10,678 nt of DNA from Larix sibirica. Taxonomy: Eukaryota; Streptophyta; Pinopsida; Pinales; Pinaceae. The notes beneath the pieces are model-generated. The model was not told the origin of the DNA and did no database searches. It saw nothing but the letters and a program-made list of their open reading frames with translations. Below are positions 1 to 7,789 of this stretch, piece after piece (position 1 is the first letter of the stretch; each line of letters begins with the position of its first letter). Position numbers and translations under genes: made by a program. Location of the stretch: NCBI GenBank assembly GCA_004151065.3, contig NWUY0300005519.1, positions 5,683-16,360 of the forward strand, written 5' to 3'.

Positions 1-210
1 TCTAGCCATCGCATCATCCACCTACTTTAGCTTCAGTATGTTTCCATCTCGTCCTGCTTTCGTTCGTAATAGTCTCCATGACTAAACTAGTTGGGTCATG
101 AATCCCAACCATTGTGCCCCTTCATGAGATGAACTACAAACTCGACCAGACAACCTGCTCTATACTTTGGTCTTCTATGCAACTCTTTCGAACGTAAGGT
201 AAATCTAACA
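1..210 (-). repeat. Putative start of the 3' LTR (partial)
   Basis: Read on the minus strand, this begins with TGTTAGATTTACC directly after a polypurine tract that follows the end of the last reading frame. This is the expected place and form (TG...) of an LTR 5' end. No open frame or recognised protein is found in it. It holds 7 CpG in about 210 bases, unlike the coding body, which has almost none. Only the first 210 bases are in the window, so the CA end, TATA box and target-site duplication cannot be checked, and no second copy is present to prove it. Confidence 0.5.
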
Positions 211-224
211 ATACTCCACCTCAA
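211..224 (-). other. Polypurine tract (plus-strand primer) next to the 3' LTR
   Basis: The minus strand reads TTGAGGTGGAGTAT just before TGTTAG. Plant LTR elements commonly carry such a purine-rich GGTGGAG tract touching the 3' LTR, where RNase H leaves a primer for plus-strand synthesis. It lies 7 bases after the putative ORF3 stop (231-233). A second purine run (GAGGGGGAG, about 250-259) lies slightly upstream within the end of ORF3 and is the alternative, but no TG follows it at the right distance. Confidence 0.5.
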
Positions 225-736
225 AACTGTCTAAGGCACTTGAATCGGCTCCCCCTCAACCAACTAATCCACATTTTCTGTATAAGTATCCTTAGGGTAA
301 GAATATCCATTAACATCCCATGGGGAATGCATTCTCAGACTTATCACATCCTTGAATAAAGATTTGAAGATTCTTATTTCATCTATCATCTGCTTGATTT
401 TATCTTTCATTCTAAGCACATAGGTTTGTTTCATTATCTTGGATCTGGATATTTTGATAATTTGTGTCCTATTATCAATTCCTTTGTCAACCAATTGATT
501 TTGGTTCTGTTATTCAAGTAGGCTATCACTTGATTTTCTTGTTTAGGCATATCTCCCAGTTTTTTTTCCACTGACCTCACTGCTGCATTGGCTTATGTGG
601 CCATCTCTAGCTCATCCTGAATGACTTCAAAATAATCCCATTTTTGCATGAACCATGCAGTAATCTTATCCCAGACAGTTTGAGATATCCTTCTTAATAA
701 CTGTTCTCCTTGAACATTCATCTGTAGCTTGTTTAT

Positions 737-870
737 CTGGATTTTAATTCCCCTATCTCTTTCTCCAAGTCTATTATATTATCCTCCCTTTTGTTGACTT
801 CATTTTCTAATTCTGTGATCCTTCTATCCTTTATTTCTAGCTCTTTCTCAACCTCTTCAATATTTCTAAT
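737..870 (-). other. Coiled-coil segment of ORF3
   Basis: The frame after the TAG at 871-873 gives about 44 residues rich in E, K, I and L with heptad spacing, for example IEEVEKELEIKDRRITELEN followed by NIIDLEKEIGELKSR. This suggests self-association of the ORF3 product. The upstream part of the same frame (1440-1380, reading EEMKLRLALENFEKLYKMEN) may be a second, shorter coil. Predicted by eye only. Confidence 0.7.
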
Positions 871-2406
871 CTAGTCATTTTCCCCCTCGATGGGATGAGG
901 ATTTGATCTCTGATTTACTTTATCTCCCTCCATAGCATCTATTTCTATTGCTTTTGGACTGATAGTTGGCTACTCGATCATTGTTTCTGCTACATTTTCT
1001 GCCATAGCCTGATTTTCTAAAGGGATTGTAGGAGTTGAAGCTCTAGTATCCTCTCTAGTGGATATTTTAGTCCTTTCTAATTTCGTATTGGATATCTACC
1101 AATGTAGATCATCAATATTCTTCCTTATTTCTTCACACATCTTTTGATATTCTATCATACTAGCATAAATCTACTCTTTCTCTACATGCACCTATTGCAG
1201 CTCTTCAGTTTGAACTGGATATGTTGTAGGCATTTTTAATTTATTCTTTAAATTAACTATATAATTTTATTTCTTTTCAATGATTGACTTAATTTGGGAT
1301 CCATCTGTTGGATCAGATGATGGTGCCACTAAATTTGCTTCCAGTGAAATAATATTTATTTGCTTAGACTTGGTTTTCTAGTTTTCCATTTTATATAGCT
1401 TCTCAAAATTTTCTAGGGCTAACCTAAGCTTCATTTCTTCTTTTTCTGATTTGATTATTTCAATGCATATCATGTCACTATATTTTTTCTAAAAATGTAG
1501 TTTATCCAAGTTTCCAAACTCTTTGAAATTGACAATATTCTCTTCAGCTCTCTAGTCACTCTATTTCATAGGCTTGGGGACTTTAGGTTCACATGTGGAA
1601 AACCTAAAAGTATCCTGTTGATGGTCAGAAACATATATCAGTCTCCTTTCTGCAGCTGGTATTTCTTGTTTAATCTATTTCACCATTCTCATTCCTCTCT
1701 CCCCGATATTTCGGTAACCAGACTATAGATATGTCTTCACAAGAAATAGCTCTGATGAGGATGATCCTCGCATCTTTTGAAGGATAGTTAATTCTATGGA
1801 AGGATAGTTGGTATACTTAATAGGAGGTCCTATTTGGAATGCTAGTTTTTCTATTAATTTAGTTATTTCCCTTGGGATCTCAACTAAATATTGTGCCTCT
1901 ACTAAGGCCTATTCATCTCCCTCAGCCTCTGTTATGGACCTCTTTGGATCTGGGCCCTGTTTGAATTCATCAATATCCATTACCTGGGCTTCTTCAATTG
2001 TTCTTTTATGCCCTATTAGCTGTGATTATTTTTCCTATTCTTCAAAGCTTTTCAAAGATTCCTGGACGTCCTCCCATGTTTCCTTATTGGTTATCTTTTC
2101 CCAAACAGGTTTGGCCTCACATATGTAGGCTTAATTTTTTTTTTTCATCCTCTTCTTTGAGATAACTTGATGTGGACCATAGGCTACATTTCCAGTCTTC
2201 TCAAGATTCAACCGATTCAAATATCCCTCTACATATTGGGAGGAATTTAACCCTCTTATGATGAGAGGTCTTATTTTCTTTAGAAGTAAAAAGGATCTAT
2301 GTTTCTTGAAATGTCTTAAGTGCATCTCATCCGAAGCAAATTTTTATCTGACAAACTCCATGGAAAAAATCCTAGGAGTATGAGAAGTTGGTAGTTTGTA
2401 AGGTTC

Positions 2407-2850
2407 TTATTCAAAGCCATATACCATTATCACTATGTGAACCTTATAGAGCAAGCAGTCTCTTTTCTGTATATCAGCTATAAATTGTAGGTGTTTCTTG
2501 TTTTTTGGAAACATCCTAGGAGGAGAGCTACCAAAAATCAGGCTATATGCTACACTCATTACCTGGTCTGTGAAAACTAAAAAGTTAGAATTATCAGCCC
2601 TCCTTAGAACTAGCTCAGACCACTCATAAACTGGGACTTGGATTCCTTGCTCATCAATTGTCTTCAATCCTAGGTGCTTGAAAATCTTATAATTTTGATA
2701 GAAAAACATAAAGAATAAGTAGGATGGATATCTGAAATATTCAATGGTAGGAAACTCTTCCAACTGCTTATATATGACTTCTGCTAGATGACTACAGAGG
2801 TCAAATGAGGAGGGATTTTTCCAATTTATGTAGCCATCTTGAGTAGTATC
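2407..2850 (-). pseudogene. ORF3 conserved-looking globular part
   Basis: This is the longest clean piece of ORF3, about 147 codons. It reads from a stretch containing DGYINWKNPSSFDLCSHLAE through YPSYLFFMFFYQN, a segment with GIQVPVYEWSELV, and GSSPPRM, to a terminal VHIVIMVYGFE before TAA. The YLFFMFFY run is hydrophobic but only about 8 residues, too short for a membrane span. Cysteines are few and not arranged as a zinc finger. I have a faint memory of similar uncharacterised proteins in large plant genomes but cannot name a family. In-frame sequence continues past the stop (reads EPYKLPTSHTPRIFSMEFV), so the domain probably extends to about 2130. Confidence 0.6.
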
Positions 2851-3770
2851 CCTAAAATGACCTCATATACATAACTGCCATTGTCTAGACCCACAACATT
2901 ACAAATGATTTAAAATAGCTTTTCTAGAACTCTCAGAAAAAGAAACTATGATATCATAAGGAGATGGAATGGTACTAAGGTATAATTTTCCATGCCAGGA
3001 TCCAAGTGTTGAGACAAAAATTGGTGACGCTCATATGGCTCAAGATTATGGAAGGCACTTGATAGGGATTTCTCATTGAAAGGGTAAGGGTATAAGGATT
3101 CAGGATTGAAGAACATATGCTTGATTGAATCCTATATGATGTAATATAGGGTTTTTGACATGTCTGAGGAGATAATTTCTCATTTGTTGGGGGAATAATG
3201 TTTCAAGCAATAGGTTACGAACTCGAGAAAAACAACTGATATAGGGAAGGCAGTTCGAGTAAAATTGTATTTCACATTTTGAGTTTGTCTTGGTCAGCTA
3301 AAGTCAGGGATTTATCTTCTTTGATTATTTCATGAAGGTTTGAATTGGTGATTATGGTGTTAAAGATGTCATCCTGATGGTCATAGACGTGTTCCTCACC
3401 AGAGAAACAAGGATTTCAGAGCTTTAATTTAGGTTTAGAATCCATTTTAGGTAAAAAATGGTTCAATAACTTCACTAGCTATTAGGGTAAAATAATAGAA
3501 TTTAGGGCTTCTCAAACTACGAAACGTGCAGAGGTATAAGCAGGAAGTATGAGTTACAGTAATTGGAAAACTACTTAGACGTTGTATGGTAGCTGACGTG
3601 GAACAATTTCGGGCGTTGATGTGGACTGATTGGATTCATGCAAATGGTAATCTAGTACACTGGATTGTTGGGAGAACATTCTAGTTGAAACAAAAATGGT
3701 TTTTTAAATGAGGGAAATTTTTTTTATTCTTTTAAGGGAAATATATATCCATGTTGGATTCAACTATTTA

Positions 3771-3777
3771 CTATATA
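3771..3777 (-). promoter_or_regulatory. TATA-box-like element upstream of ORF3
   Basis: The minus strand reads TCTATATAGTAAATAG, a good plant TATA form, about 330 bases before the ORF3 ATG at 3445. A G-box lies about 120 bases further upstream, a normal distance for a plant promoter. Other TATA-like runs occur near 4035 (GATATATAAAG), 4320 and 4478, so this one is a candidate and not proven. It would let ORF3 be expressed without reading through gag-pol. Confidence 0.35.
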
Positions 3778-3894
3778 GAGAAGAAAAAGGTGTTTGGACC
3801 CAATCGATAGATGGAATATGGAAACAGGATGAGATGTAAAGCTCTTTATGTCTTGTCATGGGTTGATACAACTTCTGGTTTCCCAAAGTGGTAA

Positions 3895-3900
3895 CACGTG
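3895..3900. promoter_or_regulatory. G-box CACGTG
   Basis: A perfect palindromic CACGTG, the core bound by plant bZIP and bHLH factors, sits in the context CCACGTGTTACC on the minus strand. A second ACGT core (TGACGTGG on the plus strand, about 3594-3601) lies between the TATA candidate and ORF3. A six-base motif can arise by chance, but CpG-containing words are rare in this window apart from the spacer and LTR. Confidence 0.3.
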
Positions 3901-4344
3901 GATGGAAGGTAGTATAAGAAAACTGCTTTTGAGGAGGCAACGTCAATCGAAATTGGGCACATGTCCTCAGTGGTTTTGAGGACAACGTTCCCTCATGCCA
4001 CTTTTTTGGAGGGTGCATCTTATCGATGCACTTTATATATCCAATGTTGATCTATCCCGCATTCCTTCGGACTTGCATGTAACTTTTTAGATTTAAATGA
4101 ATTTCATTTTGTGGGCACACATGATCTCTGGACCATCATATTTGTCCCGATATAACGGCTCGTCATTTATAACACTTAAGCACTCATTGTAGGGCCCCTG
4201 ATCCCTAGCTTATGGTCACATTTAGGTTGTCATTCTGATTCTATTTGATTCTTTTAGTTCTCGAGGGATAAATAAAACGAGAATACCACTTCATTGAACT
4301 CAGAATAGGTAATTTATATACTAAAACATGTGAGTAATAACATT

Positions 4345-4423
4345 GGCTCCAAGGGGACAGTGGCTTTCTCTGTAAGCCTCTGATAATAGTAGATTTGTGC
4401 CTTATCCACTGGGTCATGGAGTC
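4345..4423 (-). pseudogene. tRNA-Arg-like sequence (decayed tRNA gene or SINE head)
   Basis: The minus strand from 4423 starts GACTCCATGACCCAGTGGAT and continues AAGGC, closely matching the 5' acceptor stem, D arm and A box of plant tRNA-Arg as I recall it (about 24 of the first 26 bases). A TCTAC and a CAGAG match around the anticodon stem. The 3' end TTGGAGCC can pair with the 5' GACTCCA except for one A-C mismatch. The T arm and B box are not recognisable and the length (79) is several bases too long, so it is not a working tRNA. It could be the head of a tRNA-derived SINE. Its place inside the spacer of a retrotransposon is unusual. Confidence 0.45.
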
Positions 4424-4596
4424 TTGTTCTTGATGAGATTTTGATTACATCGAACGAATATTTAACTTCATAATTTATTTATATACAGTAGCATGAAAAT
4501 ACTGAAATGTAAAGTGATGAAAAACTTGTAAGAAAACAAGCAAATGAAAGACTGTTATTCTACTATGTACAAAATCTTTGGAACTTGGTTTCAGTA

Positions 4597-5873
4597 CATG
4601 AAGAATCATTTCAAAATTATTCCATTGGAAATAGCGTCTATCATATCACCTTCCAGTTCATGAATTTTGTATGTATTGTTCTCCAATACTTAAGCAATGA
4701 TGTAGGGCCCTATCCAAAAAATTTCGAACTTTTCCATGTTTTCCCTTATCTTCCTTTCTTACATCCCATTTCAAGACTAAATCCCCTGGATGGATATCTC
4801 TTTCTAAAGCTCTTTTTTCAAAGGTCTTTTTAATCCTCCTCTTGTGTTCATGTAATCTGATGTTTACCTGCTATTTGTCCTACTGTAATTCAATCGGTTC
4901 ATACACCCTTCTCACCATATTATTTGGCTCTTATGTCTCGTGATAAATTAGTTTTAATACTGGAAACTATAGTTGGATAGGTGAAATTGATTCCTTTCCA
5001 TATACTAGCTAAATAGGAGATGTACCAATTGACCTCCTGACACTTATCTTGTTAGCCCATAAAGCATACCTAAGATTTCAATCCCATGCCTTTTTGTTTG
5101 CTGTCAACATCTTCTTGATGATCCTCAACAAGATTTTATTTGATGATTCATCCAAACTATTCCCTTGAGGATAATAGGCAGTAATATGACCTAACTCGGT
5201 GCTATATGTTTGGCAGAATTCTACCATTTTGACATATTTGAAAGTGGAAGCATTGTTAGCTATAATATTTTAGGGGAACCCGAATGTTGATAAAATATTT
5301 TCTTCTAGAAACTTCATGATCACATTTTCATTTTCCAATCTAGTGGNATTCTACCCACTTTGTGAAATAATCAGTAGCAGTTAAAATATATATGTGTTGG
5401 TTATTGGAGTTAGGGTTTATTTCTCCAATAAAACTAAACCCCATTGTTGACAAGGTGTTGAAGTGATGACATGTCTCAGAAGTAAAGGATTCAGCTTATG
5501 TTTTCTTGCAAGCATATAATATTTAATGCAGGCCCTTACAATATGATTTACATCAGCAAAAAAAATTTGGCTAATAATACCAAGCTCTTAACACTTTGTA
5601 AGTTGTAGTTCTCCAAGCATGGTGGCCTCCACAAACACCTTTATGAAACACTATGATAATTCCTTTTGTTTCATCCTCAATGACACAATTCAACAATATC
5701 CCTTGAGGTTCTTTCCAGTACAGATATTCATCCAATATGCAGTACTTCATTGCTATTAATTTCAAAGATTCGACTTGCAACTTGGACAGGTAATTTGGGC
5801 ATTCCAAATTTACCAAATAGTAGACAATGTTTCCATACCATTTAGATTCTTCAAATTTTGGATTTACCTTCAT
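4597..5873 (-). pseudogene. Integrase (H2C2 zinc-binding, rve catalytic core, GPY module), inactivated
   Basis: N-terminal module: YCILDEYLYWKEPQGILLNC then FHKGVCGGHHAWRTTTYKVL, with the His residues of the H2C2 finger. The Cys pair reads C-I-K-Y (RACIKYYM), so the second Cys is lost. Catalytic core: the first Asp should follow WGL (5435-5443), but one base is missing at about 5431-5434 and the frame shifts. The core resumes with YILTATDYFTKWVE. The second Asp is Asn (NIIANNASTFK, codon 5255-5257). The Glu is kept in YYPQGNSLDESSNK (codon 5147-5149). C-terminal: HPGDLVLKWDVRKKE, then FWIGPYIIA with GPY at 4702-4710, and HELEGDMIDAISNGIILK. No chromodomain follows. The enzyme would have inserted the cDNA into host DNA; this copy could not. 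Confidence 0.92.
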
Positions 5874-6030
5874 TGTATTATTCTTAGAATCCTGGATTTT
5901 TTTTTATCTTCTCTTCTACCCTCAATTCAGAAATCAGATTTAAGTCCACTGGTTCCCAATTTGATTCAATGAGGAGCTTATCCAATCCTTGATGCTTCAC
6001 CAACTTGGTGGATTTGATTTCTAAATTATA
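5874..6030 (-). pseudogene. RNase H to integrase linker
   Basis: After a TAA next to the RNase H block the frame continues YNLEIKSTKLVKHQGLDKLL and IESNWEPVDLNLISELRVEE, as in related elements that join RNase H to integrase. A frame change near 5880 leads to MKVNPKFEESKWYGNIV at the start of the integrase module. Confidence 0.65.
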
Positions 6031-6495
6031 TTACTGAATTTTTGTAATCCAATTGCCTCTCCTACCTTCACTCTCAGTATGAAATAGGGTATCTTTTATT
6101 GTACTATGTGGGACATATGTAATTATTTGAGAATGCAAAAAATAACCTATGAAATACTTTAGGGCTTTGACCATGGCATATGCTTTCTTCTCCATGAGGT
6201 TATACTTCAATTCAACATCTCTGAGAGCTTTGCTGAAAAATATTATGGGTTGTTCACGACCATAATGATTCTTTTTTAAAATCACAACTGCAATTGTGTG
6301 GAAAGAAGCAAAAGAAAAAATCAGAAATGGTTTTCTGTAATCAGGACTGATTAGTACCCATGTTTCTCCAATGAACTTCTTTAGTGTTTCAAATGCTTCT
6401 TTTGCTTCCTTATTCCATTTTACAGCATTACTTGTTTTGAGCATGCTGGTAATGGTTTTAATCAATTCCTCCAAATTAGAGATGAACTTTCTCAA
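6031..6495 (-). pseudogene. Gypsy-type RNase H with lost active-site residues (tether-like)
   Basis: A 154-codon clean frame. The RT connection (LRKFISNLEELIKTITSMLK) runs into an RNase H fold: VLISPDYRKPFLIFSFASFH, EQPIIFFSKALRDVELKYNL, MEKKAYAMVKALKYF and IITYVPHSTIKDTL. Active gypsy RNase H usually has TDAS at the first strand; here it is SFAS, with Phe (codon 6310-6312) replacing Asp. The usual T-D-H of the fourth strand is YVPH, with Pro at 6109-6111. The Glu of the helix (MEKK) remains. With an apparently complete aRNH upstream, this domain may already have been structural in the living element, like the connection domain of retroviral RT. Alternatively, the losses are just decay. Confidence 0.88.
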
Positions 6496-6559
6496 GCAAT
6501 TTATCCTGCCTATGAATGATTACAGTTCTTTTTTATTCCTGGGGGCTTCAAGTGCATGT

Positions 6560-7310
6560 ATATCTACCACTCTTTCAGGATCTATCTTCACTCCATCATT
6601 TGATGCTATGTTCCCTAGCATATTACCTTCTCTCAAAGAAAAACTGAACTTCTTTGGATTTAAAGAAAGGCCATATTTTCTGATTTTTTGAAAGTTTGTC
6701 TCAAGTGAGATAGATGTTCTTCATCAATTTTAGAAAACACATTCATATCATCAAGATATATAGCTATGAATTTATCTCCCTCTCCCTCCAAAAAATACTA
6801 TATCCATGGCATGTTGGGAGGTTGTTCTTGAATTCATCAATCTAAAAGACATTTTATCATACATAAAGGTTCCCCATGCAGTGGTGAGTGTTGTTTTTAT
6901 CCCTATCTTCTTTACTCATGGCTACTTGATTATAACATGAAAAGCCATCCATCTTGGATATCATGTTTTCTCCAACCACTTTCTACAAAATTTGGTCCAT
7001 TTTGGGAAAAGGATAATTATCCTTGAGGGAACATTTGTTAAGATTCCTCAAGTCAACACACAATCTTATTTCTCCATTATTTTTCCTGACATAGACCAAA
7101 TTAGCAACCCATTCAGAATATCTCAAATGAATTATTATTTTGGCATCCAATAATTTCCTTACTTCCTTTTCTAGAATGGGAAACAATATAGGATTTGTTT
7201 ATCTAAGATTCTGTATGAAAGGATTTATTCCAAGTTTAATAGGAATCTTATGATCAATTATTGAAGTATCATAGGTCCTCAAATCCTATTACCTCCACAA
7301 GAAAACATCT
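6560..7310 (-). pseudogene. Reverse transcriptase domain
   Basis: It starts at DVFLW (7295-7309). Then come IIDHKIPIKLGINPF, the cleanest block at 7186-6983 (LLDAKIIIHLRYSEWVANLV, then NGEIRLCVDLRNLNK and DNYPFPKMDQIL), and SKMDGFSCYNQVAM with the first catalytic Asp. After a shift near 6870 come AWGTFMYDKMSF and a decayed primer-grip region. After another near 6780 comes IAIYLDDMNVFSK with the YLDD catalytic box at 6747-6758. A third shift near 6690 leads to the thumb (RKYGLSLNPKKFSFSLREGN, DPERVVDIHALEAPRNKKEL). These blocks, in order, are diagnostic of Ty3/gypsy RT. The catalytic aspartates are intact, but at least three shifts and several stops (for example TAG at 6983-6985) destroy the protein. 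Confidence 0.95.
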
Positions 7311-7789
7311 ATGTGTTCCTTGAATAGCTTTATGTATCTTTGTTTTATATCAACAGGTAGCAATTTTGATATTTTGATATTCTTAGGCTCTTCATGAGTG
7401 CCAAAATTTACTTCTTCAACATAATCTTCTTTTGGTTGAAGGGTGGGATTGTGAGGACATCATTCATATCAAATAACCTTTCCAAATGAACTAGTCCTTT
7501 AGGTATGAAGTCGGTTTTCTACTGGAAAATTTTATGGTTTGCTATTCTGTGGTTTAACTTTATGGCTACATATTCTTCTTCTTGATTGGATGCAATCTCA
7601 TCTATTTCCTGCTCTTGATTGATACAGGTGCTAGAAAATTCATCAATTAATTTTAAGAACCTCTTGATCTGTTGGTCATATTCAAACACTTGTCAGTGTT
7701 TTGTATTATCAGGGATAGAAGGTCTATAAACCATTTCAACTTAATGTCTTAACTTGATTTCAGTGGGATGATTAAATGTGATTGCTATT
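7311..7789 (-). pseudogene. Linker between aRNH and RT
   Basis: Recognisable pol sequence without a named domain. It reads VYRPSIPDNTKH, then QVFEYDQQIKRFLKLIDEFS, then an acidic stretch (INQEQEIDEIASNQEEE) and KTDFIPKGLVHLERLFDMND. A frame change near 7440 leads to EDYVEEVNFGTHEEPKNIKI and SKLLPVDIKQRYIKLFKEHI, the usual lead-in to gypsy RT. Single TAA, TGA and TAG codons interrupt it. Confidence 0.7.

Larger units (their letters stand above)
231..3445 (-). pseudogene. Third ORF (ORF3) downstream of pol, same sense, unknown function, decayed
   Basis: The likely start is the ATG at 3443-3445 (reads MDSKPKLKL), preceded by an A-rich leader; the likely stop is TAG at 231-233. The span allows about 1,070 codons. 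The N-terminal third (3445-2850) is broken by stops and at least two frame changes. From 2763 to about 737 one frame runs through about 675 codons with no net shift, interrupted only by stops. The middle has a globular, aromatic-rich part, then a charged linker, then a coiled coil (870-737), then about 160 residues in two further frames ending ...PKDTYTENVD and, past one TAG, ...EGEPIQVP. I see no transmembrane segment, signal peptide, zinc knuckle or enzyme motif. The position matches env-like or additional ORFs of other plant elements, but nothing supports an envelope function. It may instead be a capsid-like or structural protein, or a captured gene. Confidence 0.75.
3446..4590 (-). other. 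Non-coding spacer between pol and ORF3, CpG-rich and promoter-like
   Basis: No part of this 1.1-kb stretch translates into anything recognisable. The only sizeable open frame, 84 codons at 3764-4018 on the minus strand, shows no domain. I count about 20 CpG between 3361 and 4440, against one in an equal length of pol (6001-7080). It contains several TATA-like runs, a G-box, an ACGT element, a tRNA-like sequence and a short palindrome (arms 4013-4019 and 4025-4031). It could be a 3' untranslated or regulatory spacer for ORF3, a remnant of another insertion, or a copy of the 5' leader region. Confidence 0.6.

Noticed and set aside
264-494. A separate small gene of 76 codons
   Set aside because: It is the C-terminal piece of ORF3 after a frame change near 495.
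1808-2128. Plus-strand open frame of 106 codons
   Set aside because: It lies opposite the continuous ORF3 frame on the minus strand and shows no domain.
2407-2763. Envelope glycoprotein
   Set aside because: The longest hydrophobic run is about 8 residues; no signal peptide, cleavage site or transmembrane anchor is seen.
3764-4018. Minus-strand open frame of 84 codons in the spacer
   Set aside because: No domain, no neighbouring frame that continues it, and it ends at the TATA candidate; kept as part of the spacer only.
3446-4590. The spacer as a full LTR shared by two tandem elements
   Set aside because: No polypurine tract follows the pol stop and the TGTTAGATTTACC terminus seen at 210 is not repeated in the spacer. 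The shared leader motif keeps a weaker form of the idea open.
4591-4760. A chromodomain after integrase
   Set aside because: The frame ends soon after the GPY module with no aromatic-cage pattern.
4585-4833. Plus-strand open frame of 82 codons
   Set aside because: It is antisense to the integrase C-terminal GPY region.
6371-6691. Plus-strand open frame of 106 codons
   Set aside because: It is antisense to the RT thumb and the start of RNase H.
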